A DNA stretch of 64,000 nucleotides from Nocardia abscessus NBRC 100374 (GTDB lineage Bacteria; Actinomycetota; Actinomycetes; Mycobacteriales; Mycobacteriaceae). A model generated the notes under the pieces. It made no database searches. It saw only the letters and a program-made list of their open reading frames with translations, and was not told the DNA's origin. The position numbers and the translations under genes were made by a program. Positions 45,940-54,589 of the stretch are shown piece by piece (position 1 is the stretch's first letter; every line of letters starts with the position of its first letter). The DNA is taken from NCBI RefSeq assembly GCF_000308455.1, contig NZ_BAFP01000049.1, positions 1 through 64,000 on the forward strand. The letters are read 5' to 3'.

Positions 45940-46167
45940 ATGAGTACTGTCATGAACATGGACGAGCGCTACAACCCGTTCACCGGCAAGCGAATCGTGC
46001 CGGGCCTCGACGACGCGATCCCGGCCGCCGCCGCGCTGGGCCTGGAGCCGCCGCGCTTCTGCGAACAGTGCGGCCGCCGCGTGATCGTGCAGGTGAGCCC
46101 GGACGGCTGGTGGGCCAAGTGCTCACGGCACGGCGTCCTCGACTCGGCCGAACTGGAGCGCCGCTAG
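45940..46167 (+). CDS. bsaP: Biotin synthase auxiliary protein BsaP
   Basis: A 75-residue protein like M. tuberculosis Rv1590, which is needed for biotin synthase activity and thought to carry or rebuild an iron-sulfur cluster. Visible features are [15 protein letters not shown], the Cys pair in [10 protein letters not shown] and a third Cys in WWAKCSRHG; the three Cys are the expected cluster ligands. The ATG at 45940 is 33 bp after bioB with AGGCGAG upstream. The stop overlaps the next gene (TAGTG). Two ATG codons a little downstream are possible starts. Confidence 0.87.
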   Translation: MSTVMNMDERYNPFTGKRIVPGLDDAIPAAAALGLEPPRFCEQCGRRVIVQVSPDGWWAKCSRHGVLDSAELERR

Positions 46168-46820
46168 TGGCGTCGCCGTCCCGGGACGAGGTGCGAGCGG
46201 TGGCGCTGGCCACCGTCGCCGTGGTGGCGGTCAGCGCGATCGCGGGTGCCGGATGGGGCCTGCTGGCGCCCACCGAGCGGCTGCTGGTGGTCGAGCCCGG
46301 GCGCGGGGTCGCGTTGACCGGAGAGAGCGCCCATCAGTTCGACGCGCTGGCGTTGTTCGTGCTCGCGGGGGCGGTGCTCGGTCTGCTCTCGGCGCCGGCC
46401 GTATGGCGGTGGCGTTCGGCGCGCGGGCCGCTGCTACAACTCGGCTTGCTGGCCGGTTCCGGCGTGGGTGCGGTGGTGATGGCGCGCGTGGGGGAGCAGG
46501 TCGCCGAATGGCTGCATCCGCGCCCGCACGATCCGCCGGTCGGGCAGATCGTCGCCTTGCCGATCGAGCTGGGCAGTTCGCTCGCGCTGATCGTGCAGCC
46601 GTTGATCGCCTCGTTCGTCATGCTGTTCCTCGCCGCGCTCAGTACCTCGGAGGATCTCGGCAGCGGTCGCCGCACCGCCCGGCGCGGGGAAGACGCCTTC
46701 GGCACCCAGGGCGCTTTCCCGCCCTACGGTGCGGCTGCGAGCGGGGGAGAGCTGCCCTATGGTGGCTACGAGCCTGTCGCGGAAGGGTATTCGATGCCCG
46801 AATACCGCCCACGGCGCTGA
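46167..46820 (+). CDS. DUF2567 membrane protein
   Basis: A 217-residue membrane protein of the DUF2567 family (Rv1591-like), with four hydrophobic segments (about residues 12-35, 62-80, 89-108 and 135-160) and a disordered, Gly/Tyr-rich C-terminus (LPYGGYEPVAEGYSMPEY). Its GTG overlaps the bsaP stop. The fixed position behind bioB-bsaP in mycobacteria and here suggests co-expression with biotin synthesis, but no function is known. Confidence 0.85.
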   Translation: MASPSRDEVRAVALATVAVVAVSAIAGAGWGLLAPTERLLVVEPGRGVALTGESAHQFDALALFVLAGAVLGLLSAPAVWRWRSARGPLLQLGLLAGSGVGAVVMARVGEQVAEWLHPRPHDPPVGQIVALPIELGSSLALIVQPLIASFVMLFLAALSTSEDLGSGRRTARRGEDAFGTQGAFPPYGAAASGGELPYGGYEPVAEGYSMPEYRPRR

Positions 46821-46893
46821 CGCGTCGCCGCGATCGGAAGGCTTTCCGAACCACACTGGGGTCGGGAAACGGCTGTGCGGGAAGGAATGGGAC

Positions 46894-47427
46894 GTGGCCT
46901 TTGTAGGTGGCGGTCCGGTCGTAGAAGAACTCGACGCCAAGTTCTGGCGGGTGACCGAACCGCTCGTCTATCGCGGCGCCACCGAGGAATTCGTGGTTCC
47001 CGCCGGTTTCCGTACCGATTTCGCCTCGGTGCCGCGCGCCCTGGTCTGGTTGATCCCGCGGTACGGCAACTACACCCGCGCCGCGATCCTGCACGACTAC
47101 CTGCTCAGTTCGAACGCGGTGAGCGTGGCCGACGCCGACGGCATCTTCCGCCGCAGCCTGCACGAACTCGGGGTGTCGCTGCCGCGGCGCTGGATGATGT
47201 GGGCGGCCGTGCGCGCGGCCCACCGGCTGCGCGGCGCGAGCACGGGCGACGTCGCCCGGTTCGTCGTCGTCGCCGTTCCCTCGGTCTTCTTCCTGGCCGT
47301 CCCCGCGACCGTGGTGACGGTGTTCCTCCTGCTGTTCTGGCTGGTGGAACTGGTCTTCTGGGCAGGAGCGCGAGTGGCGCAGCGGACCGAAGCCCCGCCG
47401 CCGGCCCCGCAGATGAAGACCGCCTGA
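46894..47427 (+). CDS. DUF1353 protein with a C-terminal membrane segment
   Basis: A 177-residue protein. The DUF1353 domain (about residues 20-115) has VVPAGFRTDFASVPRAL and YTRAAILHDYLLSS; related domains occur in phage proteins and in bacterial cell-envelope proteins. A long hydrophobic stretch (about 125-160) suggests membrane attachment, and the tail is Pro-rich. The GTG has AAGGA upstream, and the gene follows the DUF2567 gene by 73 bp. No other phage genes are nearby, so it is probably a resident gene. Confidence 0.78.
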   Translation: MAFVGGGPVVEELDAKFWRVTEPLVYRGATEEFVVPAGFRTDFASVPRALVWLIPRYGNYTRAAILHDYLLSSNAVSVADADGIFRRSLHELGVSLPRRWMMWAAVRAAHRLRGASTGDVARFVVVAVPSVFFLAVPATVVTVFLLLFWLVELVFWAGARVAQRTEAPPPAPQMKTA

Positions 47428-47505
47428 CCGGTAGCGCCGAAACCCCTTGTCCCACGGCGCTGACGCGTATCGCTGTCCGAGCGGTACACGAGCTACGGTG
47501 CGGGA

Positions 47506-48057
47506 ATGGCCGACGATCCGCACAGGCTCCCCACCCTCGTCGTCGTGAGTGGCCCACCCGGGTCCGGCAAGACGACGCTCGCCCATGACCTCGCCGCCGC
47601 GATCGGCTGCCCGGCCATCTGCCGGGACGAGCTCAAAGAGGGAATGGTCCACGCGACACCGGATTTCGCTCCGGGCTCGCAGGACGAGCTGAACCTCCGC
47701 ACCCTGCCGGTGTTCTTCGGGACCCTCGAACTGCTGCTGCGGGCGGGCGTCACGGTCGTCGCCGAAGCCGCCTTCCAAGACCGGCTGTGGCGTCCCGGCT
47801 TGACGCCCTTGCAGGCGCACGCCCAGCTGCGCATCGTCCACTGCGCGGTCGACCCGGTCCTCGCCGCCGCCCGCACTGCCCAGCGCCGCCGGGACGATCC
47901 ACGCCGCCGCGCCCACTCCGGCCCCGACCACCCCACCCCACCACCCGCCGCCTTCGAGCGAATCGCCCTCGACGCCCCCTCCCTCGAAGTCGACACAACC
48001 TCCACCTACCACCCTCCCATCCCCGAAATCCTCGCCTTCATCAACGCCCCTTCATGA
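47506..48057 (+). CDS. P-loop kinase-like protein (AAA_33)
   Basis: A 183-residue P-loop NTPase. Walker A is VVSGPPGSGKTTLA at the N-terminus; later CRDELKEGM and VVAEAAFQDRLW suggest small-molecule or zeta-toxin-like kinases. The C-terminal half is rich in Pro and Arg (DDPRRRAHSG) and includes a flexible lid region. No antitoxin-like gene is next to it, which argues against a zeta toxin. The phosphate acceptor is unknown. The stop codon lies in one arm of a 14-bp inverted repeat. Confidence 0.8.
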   Translation: MADDPHRLPTLVVVSGPPGSGKTTLAHDLAAAIGCPAICRDELKEGMVHATPDFAPGSQDELNLRTLPVFFGTLELLLRAGVTVVAEAAFQDRLWRPGLTPLQAHAQLRIVHCAVDPVLAAARTAQRRRDDPRRRAHSGPDHPTPPPAAFERIALDAPSLEVDTTSTYHPPIPEILAFINAPS

Positions 48058-48116
48058 TCAACGGCACATGGTCGAGAGACCTTCTCGGTGGATGCCGCGG
48101 CGATGTGCCGTTGATC
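48056..48116. terminator. 14-bp inverted repeat after the kinase gene
   Basis: GATCAACGGCACAT at 48056-48069, starting within the kinase stop codon, pairs perfectly with 48103-48116. The 33-base loop contains a further small hairpin (GGTC-GAGA-GACC at 48070-48081). Most likely a terminator, 40 bp before phoD; it lacks a T run. Confidence 0.5.
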
Positions 48117-48155
48117 TCGATTTCCTGAGGGCGATCGAGCACGTAGCGTTCGGGT

Positions 48156-49757
48156 ATGGCGGAGTTGGTATTGGGGCCGGTGTTGCGGCACGTCGACGCG
48201 ACCTCGGCGACCGTCTGGGTGGAAACCGATGACGCGTGCGAGGTGGACGTTCTGGGGCGGCTCGCCCGCACCTTCCAGGTGGGGGAGCAGCACTTCGCGC
48301 TGGTCTCGATCGACGGACTGGAACCCGGCGCGTCGATTCCCTACCAGGTGCGGCTCGACGGGGTGCCGGTGTGGCCCGAGCCGGGATCAGAGCAGCCGCC
48401 CTGCCGGATTCACACGCGGACCGTCGAGAAGATCCTGTTCGGGTCGTGCCGGGCGGCCAAGGCCGCGCCGGGCGTGCTGGAAGCCGACAAGCTGGGGGTG
48501 GATGCGCTGGACGCGTACGCCCTGCGCATGATGGGCGCGCCCGAGCGGGAATGGCCGGACGCACTGCTGCTGCTCGGTGACCAGGTCTACGCCGATGAGC
48601 CGACACCGCGGATGGCCGAATGGCTCGCGCGGCGGCGCGGCGGGCAGGAGCCCCGCGGCGAGGTCGTGTCGTTCCGCGAGTACGGCGAGCTCTACCACGA
48701 ATCGTGGGCGGACCCGGAGATCCGCTGGCTGATGTCGACCGTGCCGACGTCGATGATCTTCGACGACCACGACGTGCGCGACGACTGGAACACCTCGCGC
48801 GCGTGGCGTGAGCAGATGGCGGCGAAGCCGTGGTGGCGCAAGCGCATCCGTGCCGGGCTCGCGTCCTACTGGGTGTACCAGCACATCGGCAACCTCGGCC
48901 CGGACGAGCTCGCGCGTGACCCGCTCTACCGCCAGGTCACCACGGCGGGCGAGGACGTGCAGGACCTGCTGGAGGATTTCGCCGAGCAGGCCGACAAGGA
49001 GGTCGACGGCCGCAAACCCGCGCGCTGGAGCTACCGCCGTGACTTCGGCCGGATCCGGCTGCTGGTGATCGACACCCGCGGCGGCCGAATCCTCGACGGG
49101 GAGCGGCTGATGGTCGGGCCGGAGGAGTTCGACTGGATCGAGCGCAACGCCGCGGGCGACTTCGACCACCTGTTGATCGGATCGTCGCTGCCCTGGCTGA
49201 TGCCGCCCGCGCTGAGCCACTTCCAATCGCTCAACGAGCGTGCGGCGAATCTGCCCGGATGGCGCGGACGGCTCGGCGAGAAGGTCAGACAGGCAGCGGA
49301 TCTGGAGCACTGGCCCGCGTTCCGCGCGTCCTTCGAACGGTTGTCGCGGCTGATCCATCGGCTGGGCAGCGCGCCGGGCGCACCCGGCACGATCTGCGTG
49401 CTGTCCGGGGACGTGCACCACAGCTACGTCGCGAGCGCCACCTTCGCGCAGCCGACGAAATCCCAAGTGTTGCAACTGGTGTGCTCACCGGTGCACAACG
49501 ATCCGCCGAAGATGTTCCATCCGGCGTTCGCGCTGTCGTGGACGGCGCCGATCGCGTCGGCGCTGCGGTGGCTCGCGGATCGGCGCGGGATCTCACCTGA
49601 TCCGGTCCGATGGCGGAAGCTCAGCGGCCCGCATTTCGGCAACTCGATCGCCTCCCTCGTCGTCCGGGGCCGCTCCGCCCGGTTCACACTGGAGACCGCG
49701 CGGTCGCAGGAGGGGCTGGTCAAGGTAGCCGAACTGGAGCTTGCCGAAATGCGATGA
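48156..49757 (+). CDS. PhoD-like metallophosphatase
   Basis: Alkaline phosphatase D family protein, 533 residues. The N-terminal domain (about 1-90) is a fibronectin-like PhoD_N region; the metallophosphatase core has LLLLGDQVYADEPTP, MIFDDHDVRDDWNTS, LLVIDTRGGR and LSGDVHHSYVA, which hold the Asp, Asn and His metal ligands. No Tat signal is visible, unlike secreted PhoD, so it is probably cytosolic, with a phosphodiester or pyrophosphate substrate still to be found. Start ATG at 48156. Confidence 0.9.
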   Translation: MAELVLGPVLRHVDATSATVWVETDDACEVDVLGRLARTFQVGEQHFALVSIDGLEPGASIPYQVRLDGVPVWPEPGSEQPPCRIHTRTVEKILFGSCRAAKAAPGVLEADKLGVDALDAYALRMMGAPEREWPDALLLLGDQVYADEPTPRMAEWLARRRGGQEPRGEVVSFREYGELYHESWADPEIRWLMSTVPTSMIFDDHDVRDDWNTSRAWREQMAAKPWWRKRIRAGLASYWVYQHIGNLGPDELARDPLYRQVTTAGEDVQDLLEDFAEQADKEVDGRKPARWSYRRDFGRIRLLVIDTRGGRILDGERLMVGPEEFDWIERNAAGDFDHLLIGSSLPWLMPPALSHFQSLNERAANLPGWRGRLGEKVRQAADLEHWPAFRASFERLSRLIHRLGSAPGAPGTICVLSGDVHHSYVASATFAQPTKSQVLQLVCSPVHNDPPKMFHPAFALSWTAPIASALRWLADRRGISPDPVRWRKLSGPHFGNSIASLVVRGRSARFTLETARSQEGLVKVAELELAEMR

Positions 49758-49815
49758 TCCCGCGGCCCGCGTTCTCGACCACCGGCGAGGCGCGTGCGAG
49801 ACCCCGCTGAACTCG

Positions 49816-49876
49816 GGACCGCAAGGAGCGGGGGCTGCCTGGTACTCAGGACCAGGCGCGCTCGAACCCGCGGTCC
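49816..49876. terminator. Three-tier nested hairpin between phoD-like gene and cspA
   Basis: Outer arms GGACCGC (49816-49822) and GCGGTCC (49870-49876), middle arms GAGCG (49826-49830) and CGCTC (49859-49863), inner arms GCCTGGT (49837-49843) and ACCAGGC (49851-49857) around a 7-base loop. It lies between two convergent genes and probably ends transcription of the phoD-like gene. Confidence 0.5.
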
Positions 49877-49948
49877 GCCGCCTGCACAGGTCGGCGCCAA
49901 CCATCCCCGTGCTCACCACCCTCGTGCACGCCACCCCGTGCACGCAAA

Positions 49949-49975
49949 AGCCCCGCACCGTTATGGTGCGGGGCT
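49949..49975 (-). terminator. Rho-independent terminator of cspA
   Basis: A perfect 11-bp GC-rich stem (AGCCCCGCACC with its complement) and a 5-base loop, followed on the minus strand by TTT. It lies 19 bp after the cold-shock gene stop. Confidence 0.9.
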
Positions 49976-49993
49976 CCTACCTAGCTACGTCGA

Positions 49994-50197
49994 TCAGATC
50001 GCGCGGACGTCCTGAGCCTGCGGGCCCTTCTGTCCTTGGCCGATCTCGAACTCCACGCGCTGCCCCTCTTCAAGGGACTTGAATCCCGAGCCGGACACGG
50101 CGGAGTAATGAACGAAGACGTCGGCGCCGCCACCGTCTTGCGCGATGAAGCCGAAGCCCTTTTCGCTGTTAAACCACTTCACACTGCCTTGAGCCAT
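49994..50197 (-). CDS. cspA: Cold-shock protein
   Basis: A 67-residue cold-shock-domain RNA chaperone. RNP1 is KGFGFIAQ and RNP2 DVFVHYSAV; the sequence is typical of the constitutive CspA/CspB of Actinobacteria. It melts mRNA structure and aids translation. A strong terminator follows, and the leader (50198-50290) is markedly AT-rich for this genome, as expected for a cold-responsive or highly expressed gene. Confidence 0.96.
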   Translation of the reverse strand: MAQGSVKWFNSEKGFGFIAQDGGGADVFVHYSAVSGSGFKSLEEGQRVEFEIGQGQKGPQAQDVRAI

Positions 50198-50621
50198 TGC
50201 TTTACTTCAATCTTTTCTGTAGATGAGCCAGGCGAACACATTGATTACCTGATCTCAGTGCTCCACACTGCCACGAACCGGCACTTTCCGATACCGCTCA
50301 CCCCTGTTTGTGAGCCAACCGACACGAGCGGTCCCCACCGATCCCGCAGTGTGACCCGCTGGATCAGGCCTCGAGGGCGGCCGACTCGGTTACTCCACCG
50401 GCTGCGGGCCGTCCGCGGCCCAAGTCGTGATGTCGGTCTTCCGCGCACGGACGGCACCGCGATAGTCCTTCGTGTGGTCTGGTCGGCGTATCCGACCCGC
50501 CGTTCAGCAAGCCGCAGTGGCGACGCCCCTGTTCCGCGAGGAAAACAAGTGGAGGTGGGACGGTGGCGGGGATATGGTGGGCGGCCGAAGCGGTCGAGAA
50601 CGTGTCGAAAGGAGGTCGGCG
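50198..50621. other. cspA leader and unassigned gap
   Basis: The first 90 bp are AT-rich and probably hold the cspA promoter and leader. In the rest, a minus-strand frame reading DYRGAVRARKTDITTWAADG and ending DGPQPVE before a TAA at about 50391 looks protein-like, but it is closed by an upstream stop and has no start codon; it may be a gene fragment. Nothing else was recognised. Confidence 0.4.
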
Positions 50622-50795
50622 ATGCCTCGGGATCCAGTGGTGGCCGAGACGCCTCCTGCTGCGCGGGACCGCGCAGATCTAGCGGCTTGGCGGCGGCGGG
50701 ATGCCTTGCGGCGCAGCAACGCTGCGCGCCCGATACCGAGCAAGCGGCAGTATCGCCGCCGCGCCAAGCACGGCAAAGCGGACACCGCCTACTGA
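50622..50795 (+). CDS. Small basic protein, 57 residues
   Basis: A short Arg-rich protein (LAAWRRRDALRRSNAARPIP, then KRQYRRRAKHGKADTAY). An AAAGGAGG ribosome site lies 6 bases before the ATG, which is the main support. The Arg spacing suggests a helix that binds nucleic acid. Similar tiny basic proteins occur in Nocardia, but no function is known. It has no close neighbours on its strand. Confidence 0.6.
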   Translation: MPRDPVVAETPPAARDRADLAAWRRRDALRRSNAARPIPSKRQYRRRAKHGKADTAY

Positions 50796-50945
50796 CTCGA
50801 AGCGTCGCCGCAGTCTCCACCGCGTCGCCGCAGCGTCCACGCGTCGGCGCGGTCTCCACCGCGGGTTCCCGGCTCGGTCTCACGCGTTACGCGTATTCGC
50901 CGACGGTGAGGCAAGCGGGTGTGGGATTGCCCTTCGTTCGACGGT

Positions 50946-51710
50946 TCAGGAAGGGCCGGGCGGGCGCAGCGCCGCGAATTCGTCGGTCACTCGCAGGCCG
51001 GAGTCGGTGAAGCGGTAGACCGCGGCGGGGCGCCCGCCCGCGCGGCCCGGGGCGGCCGTGGCTCCGGTGGGCGTGATCACTTTGCGGCGCGAGAGCACGC
51101 GCTGGAGGTTCGTCGTGTCGACGTCGTATCCGAGTGCCGCGCAGTAGATTTCGCGCAGAGTGGACATGGTGAACCGGTCCGGCGCGAGGGCGAAGGCGAT
51201 ATTGGTGTACGACAGCTTCGCGGCCAAGCGGGTGCGGGCGTGATCGACCACCGTGCGGTGATCGAAGGACATGTCCGGGAGCGCCGAGACCGGGTGCCAG
51301 GCGGTGTCCGAGGGCAGTTGGGGGTCGGCGGTCAGCGGCACCAGTCCGAGGTAGGCCGAGGCGATGCGCCGCGGGCTCGGCACCCGGTCGGGGGCGCTGA
51401 ACACCGAGAGCTGCTCCAGGTGGCTCAGCTCGCGCACGTCCACCTTCTCGGCGAGCTGGCGGCGGGCGGAGGTGTCGAGGTCCTCGTCGTCGCGCAGCCG
51501 GCCGCCCGGCAGCGACCAGGTGCCCTTCTGCGGGTCGAGCGCGCGTTCCCACAGCAACACCGCCAGTTCGGTTCGCTGGTCGGGCGGGCAACGCCGCAGC
51601 ATGCCCTCTGACCCCTCCGCTGGGGCGTGACCTGCGCCGATGCCGCTCGGGAAGCGACGAACCTGGAACACCGCGGTGAGCGATTCGTGGATGGTGCTAC
51701 TATGGGCCAC
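50946..51710 (-). CDS. nrtR: NrtR-like NUDIX transcription regulator of NAD synthesis
   Basis: A 254-residue protein with an N-terminal NUDIX-type domain (about 5-155) containing a degenerate Nudix box around GTWSLPGGRLRDDEDLDTSA, and a C-terminal winged helix (about 165-250: FTMSTLREIYCAALGYDVDT, LQRVLSRRKVI). This is the architecture of NrtR, which senses ADP-ribose or related NAD metabolites and represses NAD genes. It is divergent from nadABC with a strong palindrome at its start. GTG at 51710 gives the family start VAHSSTIHES. Confidence 0.9.
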   Translation of the reverse strand: MAHSSTIHESLTAVFQVRRFPSGIGAGHAPAEGSEGMLRRCPPDQRTELAVLLWERALDPQKGTWSLPGGRLRDDEDLDTSARRQLAEKVDVRELSHLEQLSVFSAPDRVPSPRRIASAYLGLVPLTADPQLPSDTAWHPVSALPDMSFDHRTVVDHARTRLAAKLSYTNIAFALAPDRFTMSTLREIYCAALGYDVDTTNLQRVLSRRKVITPTGATAAPGRAGGRPAAVYRFTDSGLRVTDEFAALRPPGPS

Positions 51711-51733
51711 GTTTTCGATTGTAAGTCGAAAAC
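51711..51733. promoter_or_regulatory. NrtR operator before nadA
   Basis: GTTTTCGA at 51711-51718 and TCGAAAAC at 51726-51733 form a perfect 8-bp inverted repeat with a 7-base spacer, immediately before the nrtR start and 54 bp before nadA. TACTAT at 51697-51702 may be the -10 of the nad operon, so the site covers its transcription start. Confidence 0.85.
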
Positions 51734-51787
51734 CTGGTTTGGTGCGAATCGGCCGTGACGCCGAGCGCACGAGGAAGGGAGCCATCC

Positions 51788-52831
51788 ATGGCGACGACGG
51801 GTGCGAAACTGGCGCCCCCGCTGATGGGGCAGGTGTTCGACGGGCCCTCCGGGTTCGCTGGTGTCGAGGCAACGCCGGAGTGGGCGCAGGAAGTCGAGCG
51901 ACTGGCCAGGGAGCGCAACGCGACGATTCTGGCGCACAACTATCAGTTGCCCGCGATCCAGGACGTGGCCGATCACGTCGGCGATTCGCTGGCGCTGTCG
52001 CGGATCGCGGCCGAGGCGCCCGAGGACACGATCGTGTTCTGCGGCGTGCACTTCATGGCCGAGACCGCCAAGATCCTGAGCCCGGCGAAGACCGTGCTCA
52101 TCCCGGATCAGCGCGCCGGATGTTCGCTCGCCGATTCGATCACGGCCGACGACTTGCGCGCCTGGAAGGCCGAGCACCCGAACGCGGTGGTCGTGTCCTA
52201 CGTGAACACCACGGCCGAGGTGAAAGCACTCACCGACATCTGCTGCACGTCGTCCAACGCGGTCGACGTGGTCGCCTCGATCGACCCGGATCGCGAGGTG
52301 CTCTTCCTGCCGGACCAGTTCCTCGGCGCGCACGTCAAGCGGGTCACCGGCCGGGCGAACATGCACATCTGGGCGGGAGAATGCCACGTGCACGCGGGCA
52401 TCAACGGCGACGAGCTGACCGAGCAGGCGCGCACCCATCCCGACGCGGAGCTGTTCGTGCACCCGGAATGCGGCTGTGCCACCTCGGCGCTGTATCTGGC
52501 GGGCGAGGGATCGTTCCCGGCCGACCGGGTGCACATCCTGTCCACCGGCGGCATGATCGACGCGGCCAAGGCGGCGAAGTCGAATCAGGTGCTGGTGGCC
52601 ACCGAGGTAGGCATGCTGCACCAGCTGCGCAAGGCCGCCCCCGGCATCGACTTCCAGGCCGTGAACGACCGGGCGTCGTGCAAGTACATGAAGATGATCA
52701 CCCCGGCGGCGCTGCTGCGCTGCCTGGTCGAAGGCCGCGACGAAGTGCACGTCGATCCGGAAACCGCTGCGCTGGGCCGTAATTCGGTGCAGCGGATGAT
52801 CGCGATCGGCAATCCCGGCGGCGGTGAATGA
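51788..52831 (+). CDS. nadA: Quinolinate synthase
   Basis: 4Fe-4S enzyme that condenses iminoaspartate with DHAP to quinolinate. The 347-residue protein has [30 protein letters not shown] (first cluster Cys region), [20 protein letters not shown] and the Cys-rich [14 protein letters not shown] at 51788 has AGGAAGGGAG upstream. First gene of the nadABC unit under the NrtR palindrome. nadB follows after 124 bp with no recognised feature. Confidence 0.96.
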   Translation: MATTGAKLAPPLMGQVFDGPSGFAGVEATPEWAQEVERLARERNATILAHNYQLPAIQDVADHVGDSLALSRIAAEAPEDTIVFCGVHFMAETAKILSPAKTVLIPDQRAGCSLADSITADDLRAWKAEHPNAVVVSYVNTTAEVKALTDICCTSSNAVDVVASIDPDREVLFLPDQFLGAHVKRVTGRANMHIWAGECHVHAGINGDELTEQARTHPDAELFVHPECGCATSALYLAGEGSFPADRVHILSTGGMIDAAKAAKSNQVLVATEVGMLHQLRKAAPGIDFQAVNDRASCKYMKMITPAALLRCLVEGRDEVHVDPETAALGRNSVQRMIAIGNPGGGE

Positions 52832-52955
52832 GCTCGACCCCGGTGGGTCGGCCTCCGGCGGAGCGCGGTGTTCCCAGCGGGAGCGCTGACCATCGCGCCC
52901 GCGCCGGGAGCACCGACGCCGATCGCAAGACAGAGAGTCAGAGAGGCGCGGGCCG

Positions 52956-54524
52956 ATGACATCCCGGGTTTCGATCGACTGGGAGGCAGAGGCCGACCTG
53001 GTCGTGATCGGCGGCGGCGTCGCGGGACTGACCGCGGCGCGCACCGCGTCACTGCGTGGCCTGCGGGTGCTCACGCTCAGCAAAGGCGGTCCGACCGACA
53101 CGTCCACCCAGTACGCCCAAGGCGGCATCGCGGTGGTGGCGCCGCACGGTGACTCGGTCGAATCGCACGTGCACGACACGGTGGAGGCGGGCGCCGGACT
53201 GTGCGAGGTGGACGCCGTGCGCTCCATCGTCGAGGGCGGGCAGGCGGCGGTGGCCGCGCTGACCGACCTCGGCGCGGTGTTCGACCTCGGACGCGACGGC
53301 CAGATCTCGCGGACCCGCGAGGGCGGGCACAGCACCCGCCGGATCATCCACGCCGGTGGCGACGCCACCGGCGCGGAGGTGCAGCGTGCGCTGAACGAGG
53401 CCGGTCTGCCGGTGCTGTTCGGAGCTGCGGCCGGTGAGATCGTCACCGGGCCGAACGGCGTGCGGGGCGTGGTCGCGGTGTCGGAGAGGGGATTCGGCGT
53501 CGTACACGCGCCCGCCGTGCTCCTGGCCACCGGCGGGCTCGGACAGTTGTACGCGCTGAGCACCAATCCGCCGGGCGCCACCGCCGACGGCGTCGCGCTC
53601 GGGCTGTGGGCCGGAGCGACCGTCGCCGATCTCGAATTCGTGCAGTTCCACCCGACCGTGCTCTACACCCCCGGCGGACTGGGGCGCAGGCCGCTGATCA
53701 GCGAAGCGGTGCGCGGCGAAGGTGCGACGCTGGTGGACACCGAAGGCAATTCGGTGACCGCGGGGGTGCATCCGCGCGGCGACCTCGCACCCCGCGACGT
53801 CGTCTCCCGTGCCATCGCGGCGCGCATGCGGGCGCTCGGCGCCGAGCACGTCTACCTCGACGCTCGATCGATCGACGGCTTCTCGCGACGGTTTCCGACG
53901 ATCACCGCCTCGTGCCTGGCGGCGGGCATCGATCCGCGCACGGATCTGATCCCGGTCGCACCGGCCGCGCACTACCAGTGCGGGGGAGTCGTCACCGACA
54001 CGCACGGCCGTACCGCAGTGCCCGGCTTGTACGCGGCCGGTGAGGTCGCGCGCACCGGTCTGCACGGGGCGAACAGGTTGGCCTCCAACAGCTTGCTGGA
54101 GGGACTGGTGGTCGGCGAGCGGGTGGGGGCCGCCGCTGCCGAGCGGCTCGGTGAGCGGGCCGGGGTGAGCGAGATTCCCGCTCGCGCCGCCGAGTACGCC
54201 ACCCGTGACGTGGTGCAGGGCCTGATGACCACGCACGCCTCGGTGGTCCGCGACCGCGCCGGTCTCGCCGAAGCGCTCAAGCGGCTCGACGACGTGGTCA
54301 CCCGCCGCGACACGCGCACCGCCGACGCGCACCCGATCGCCGCGATCGAGGACGCCGCGCTCACTCTCGCGGCACGCACCCTGCTGCTGGCCGCGCTCGC
54401 CCGCACCGAGAGCCGCGGCTGTCACACCCGGTCGGATCACCCGGAGGCCGTGCGCGAACTCCGCCACAGCCTTCCGATCCGGCTGAACGACGACGGCGTC
54501 CCCGAGTACGCGCCGATCTCCTGA
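52956..54524 (+). CDS. nadB: L-aspartate oxidase
   Basis: FAD enzyme that makes iminoaspartate for NadA. The 522-residue protein has the FAD Rossmann motif VIGGGVAGLTAA (about residues 17-28), STQYAQGGIAVV, the FQFHPTVLYTPGG block and GLYAAGEVARTGLHGANRLA near residue 370. It belongs to the succinate dehydrogenase/fumarate reductase flavoprotein family and is the middle gene of nadABC. Confidence 0.96.
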   Translation: MTSRVSIDWEAEADLVVIGGGVAGLTAARTASLRGLRVLTLSKGGPTDTSTQYAQGGIAVVAPHGDSVESHVHDTVEAGAGLCEVDAVRSIVEGGQAAVAALTDLGAVFDLGRDGQISRTREGGHSTRRIIHAGGDATGAEVQRALNEAGLPVLFGAAAGEIVTGPNGVRGVVAVSERGFGVVHAPAVLLATGGLGQLYALSTNPPGATADGVALGLWAGATVADLEFVQFHPTVLYTPGGLGRRPLISEAVRGEGATLVDTEGNSVTAGVHPRGDLAPRDVVSRAIAARMRALGAEHVYLDARSIDGFSRRFPTITASCLAAGIDPRTDLIPVAPAAHYQCGGVVTDTHGRTAVPGLYAAGEVARTGLHGANRLASNSLLEGLVVGERVGAAAAERLGERAGVSEIPARAAEYATRDVVQGLMTTHASVVRDRAGLAEALKRLDDVVTRRDTRTADAHPIAAIEDAALTLAARTLLLAALARTESRGCHTRSDHPEAVRELRHSLPIRLNDDGVPEYAPIS

Positions 54525-54589
54525 CCACAGCCGCCGAGCAGGATTCCGGCAGGAGCGCCGACCCCGCTCGGCGAGAGAGGAACACTTCG

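Noticed and set aside
46894..47427. Prophage remnant, because DUF1353 occurs in phages
   Set aside because: No other phage gene, integrase or att site is nearby; flanking genes are chromosomal core genes.
47506..48057. Zeta toxin of a toxin-antitoxin pair
   Set aside because: P-loop kinase is plausible, but no small epsilon-like antitoxin gene lies upstream; the preceding gene is DUF1353.
49816..49876. tRNA gene
   Set aside because: There is a 7-bp outer stem and an anticodon-like 7-base loop, but no D arm, no proper T arm (the TTCGA consensus is missing) and only 61 bases.
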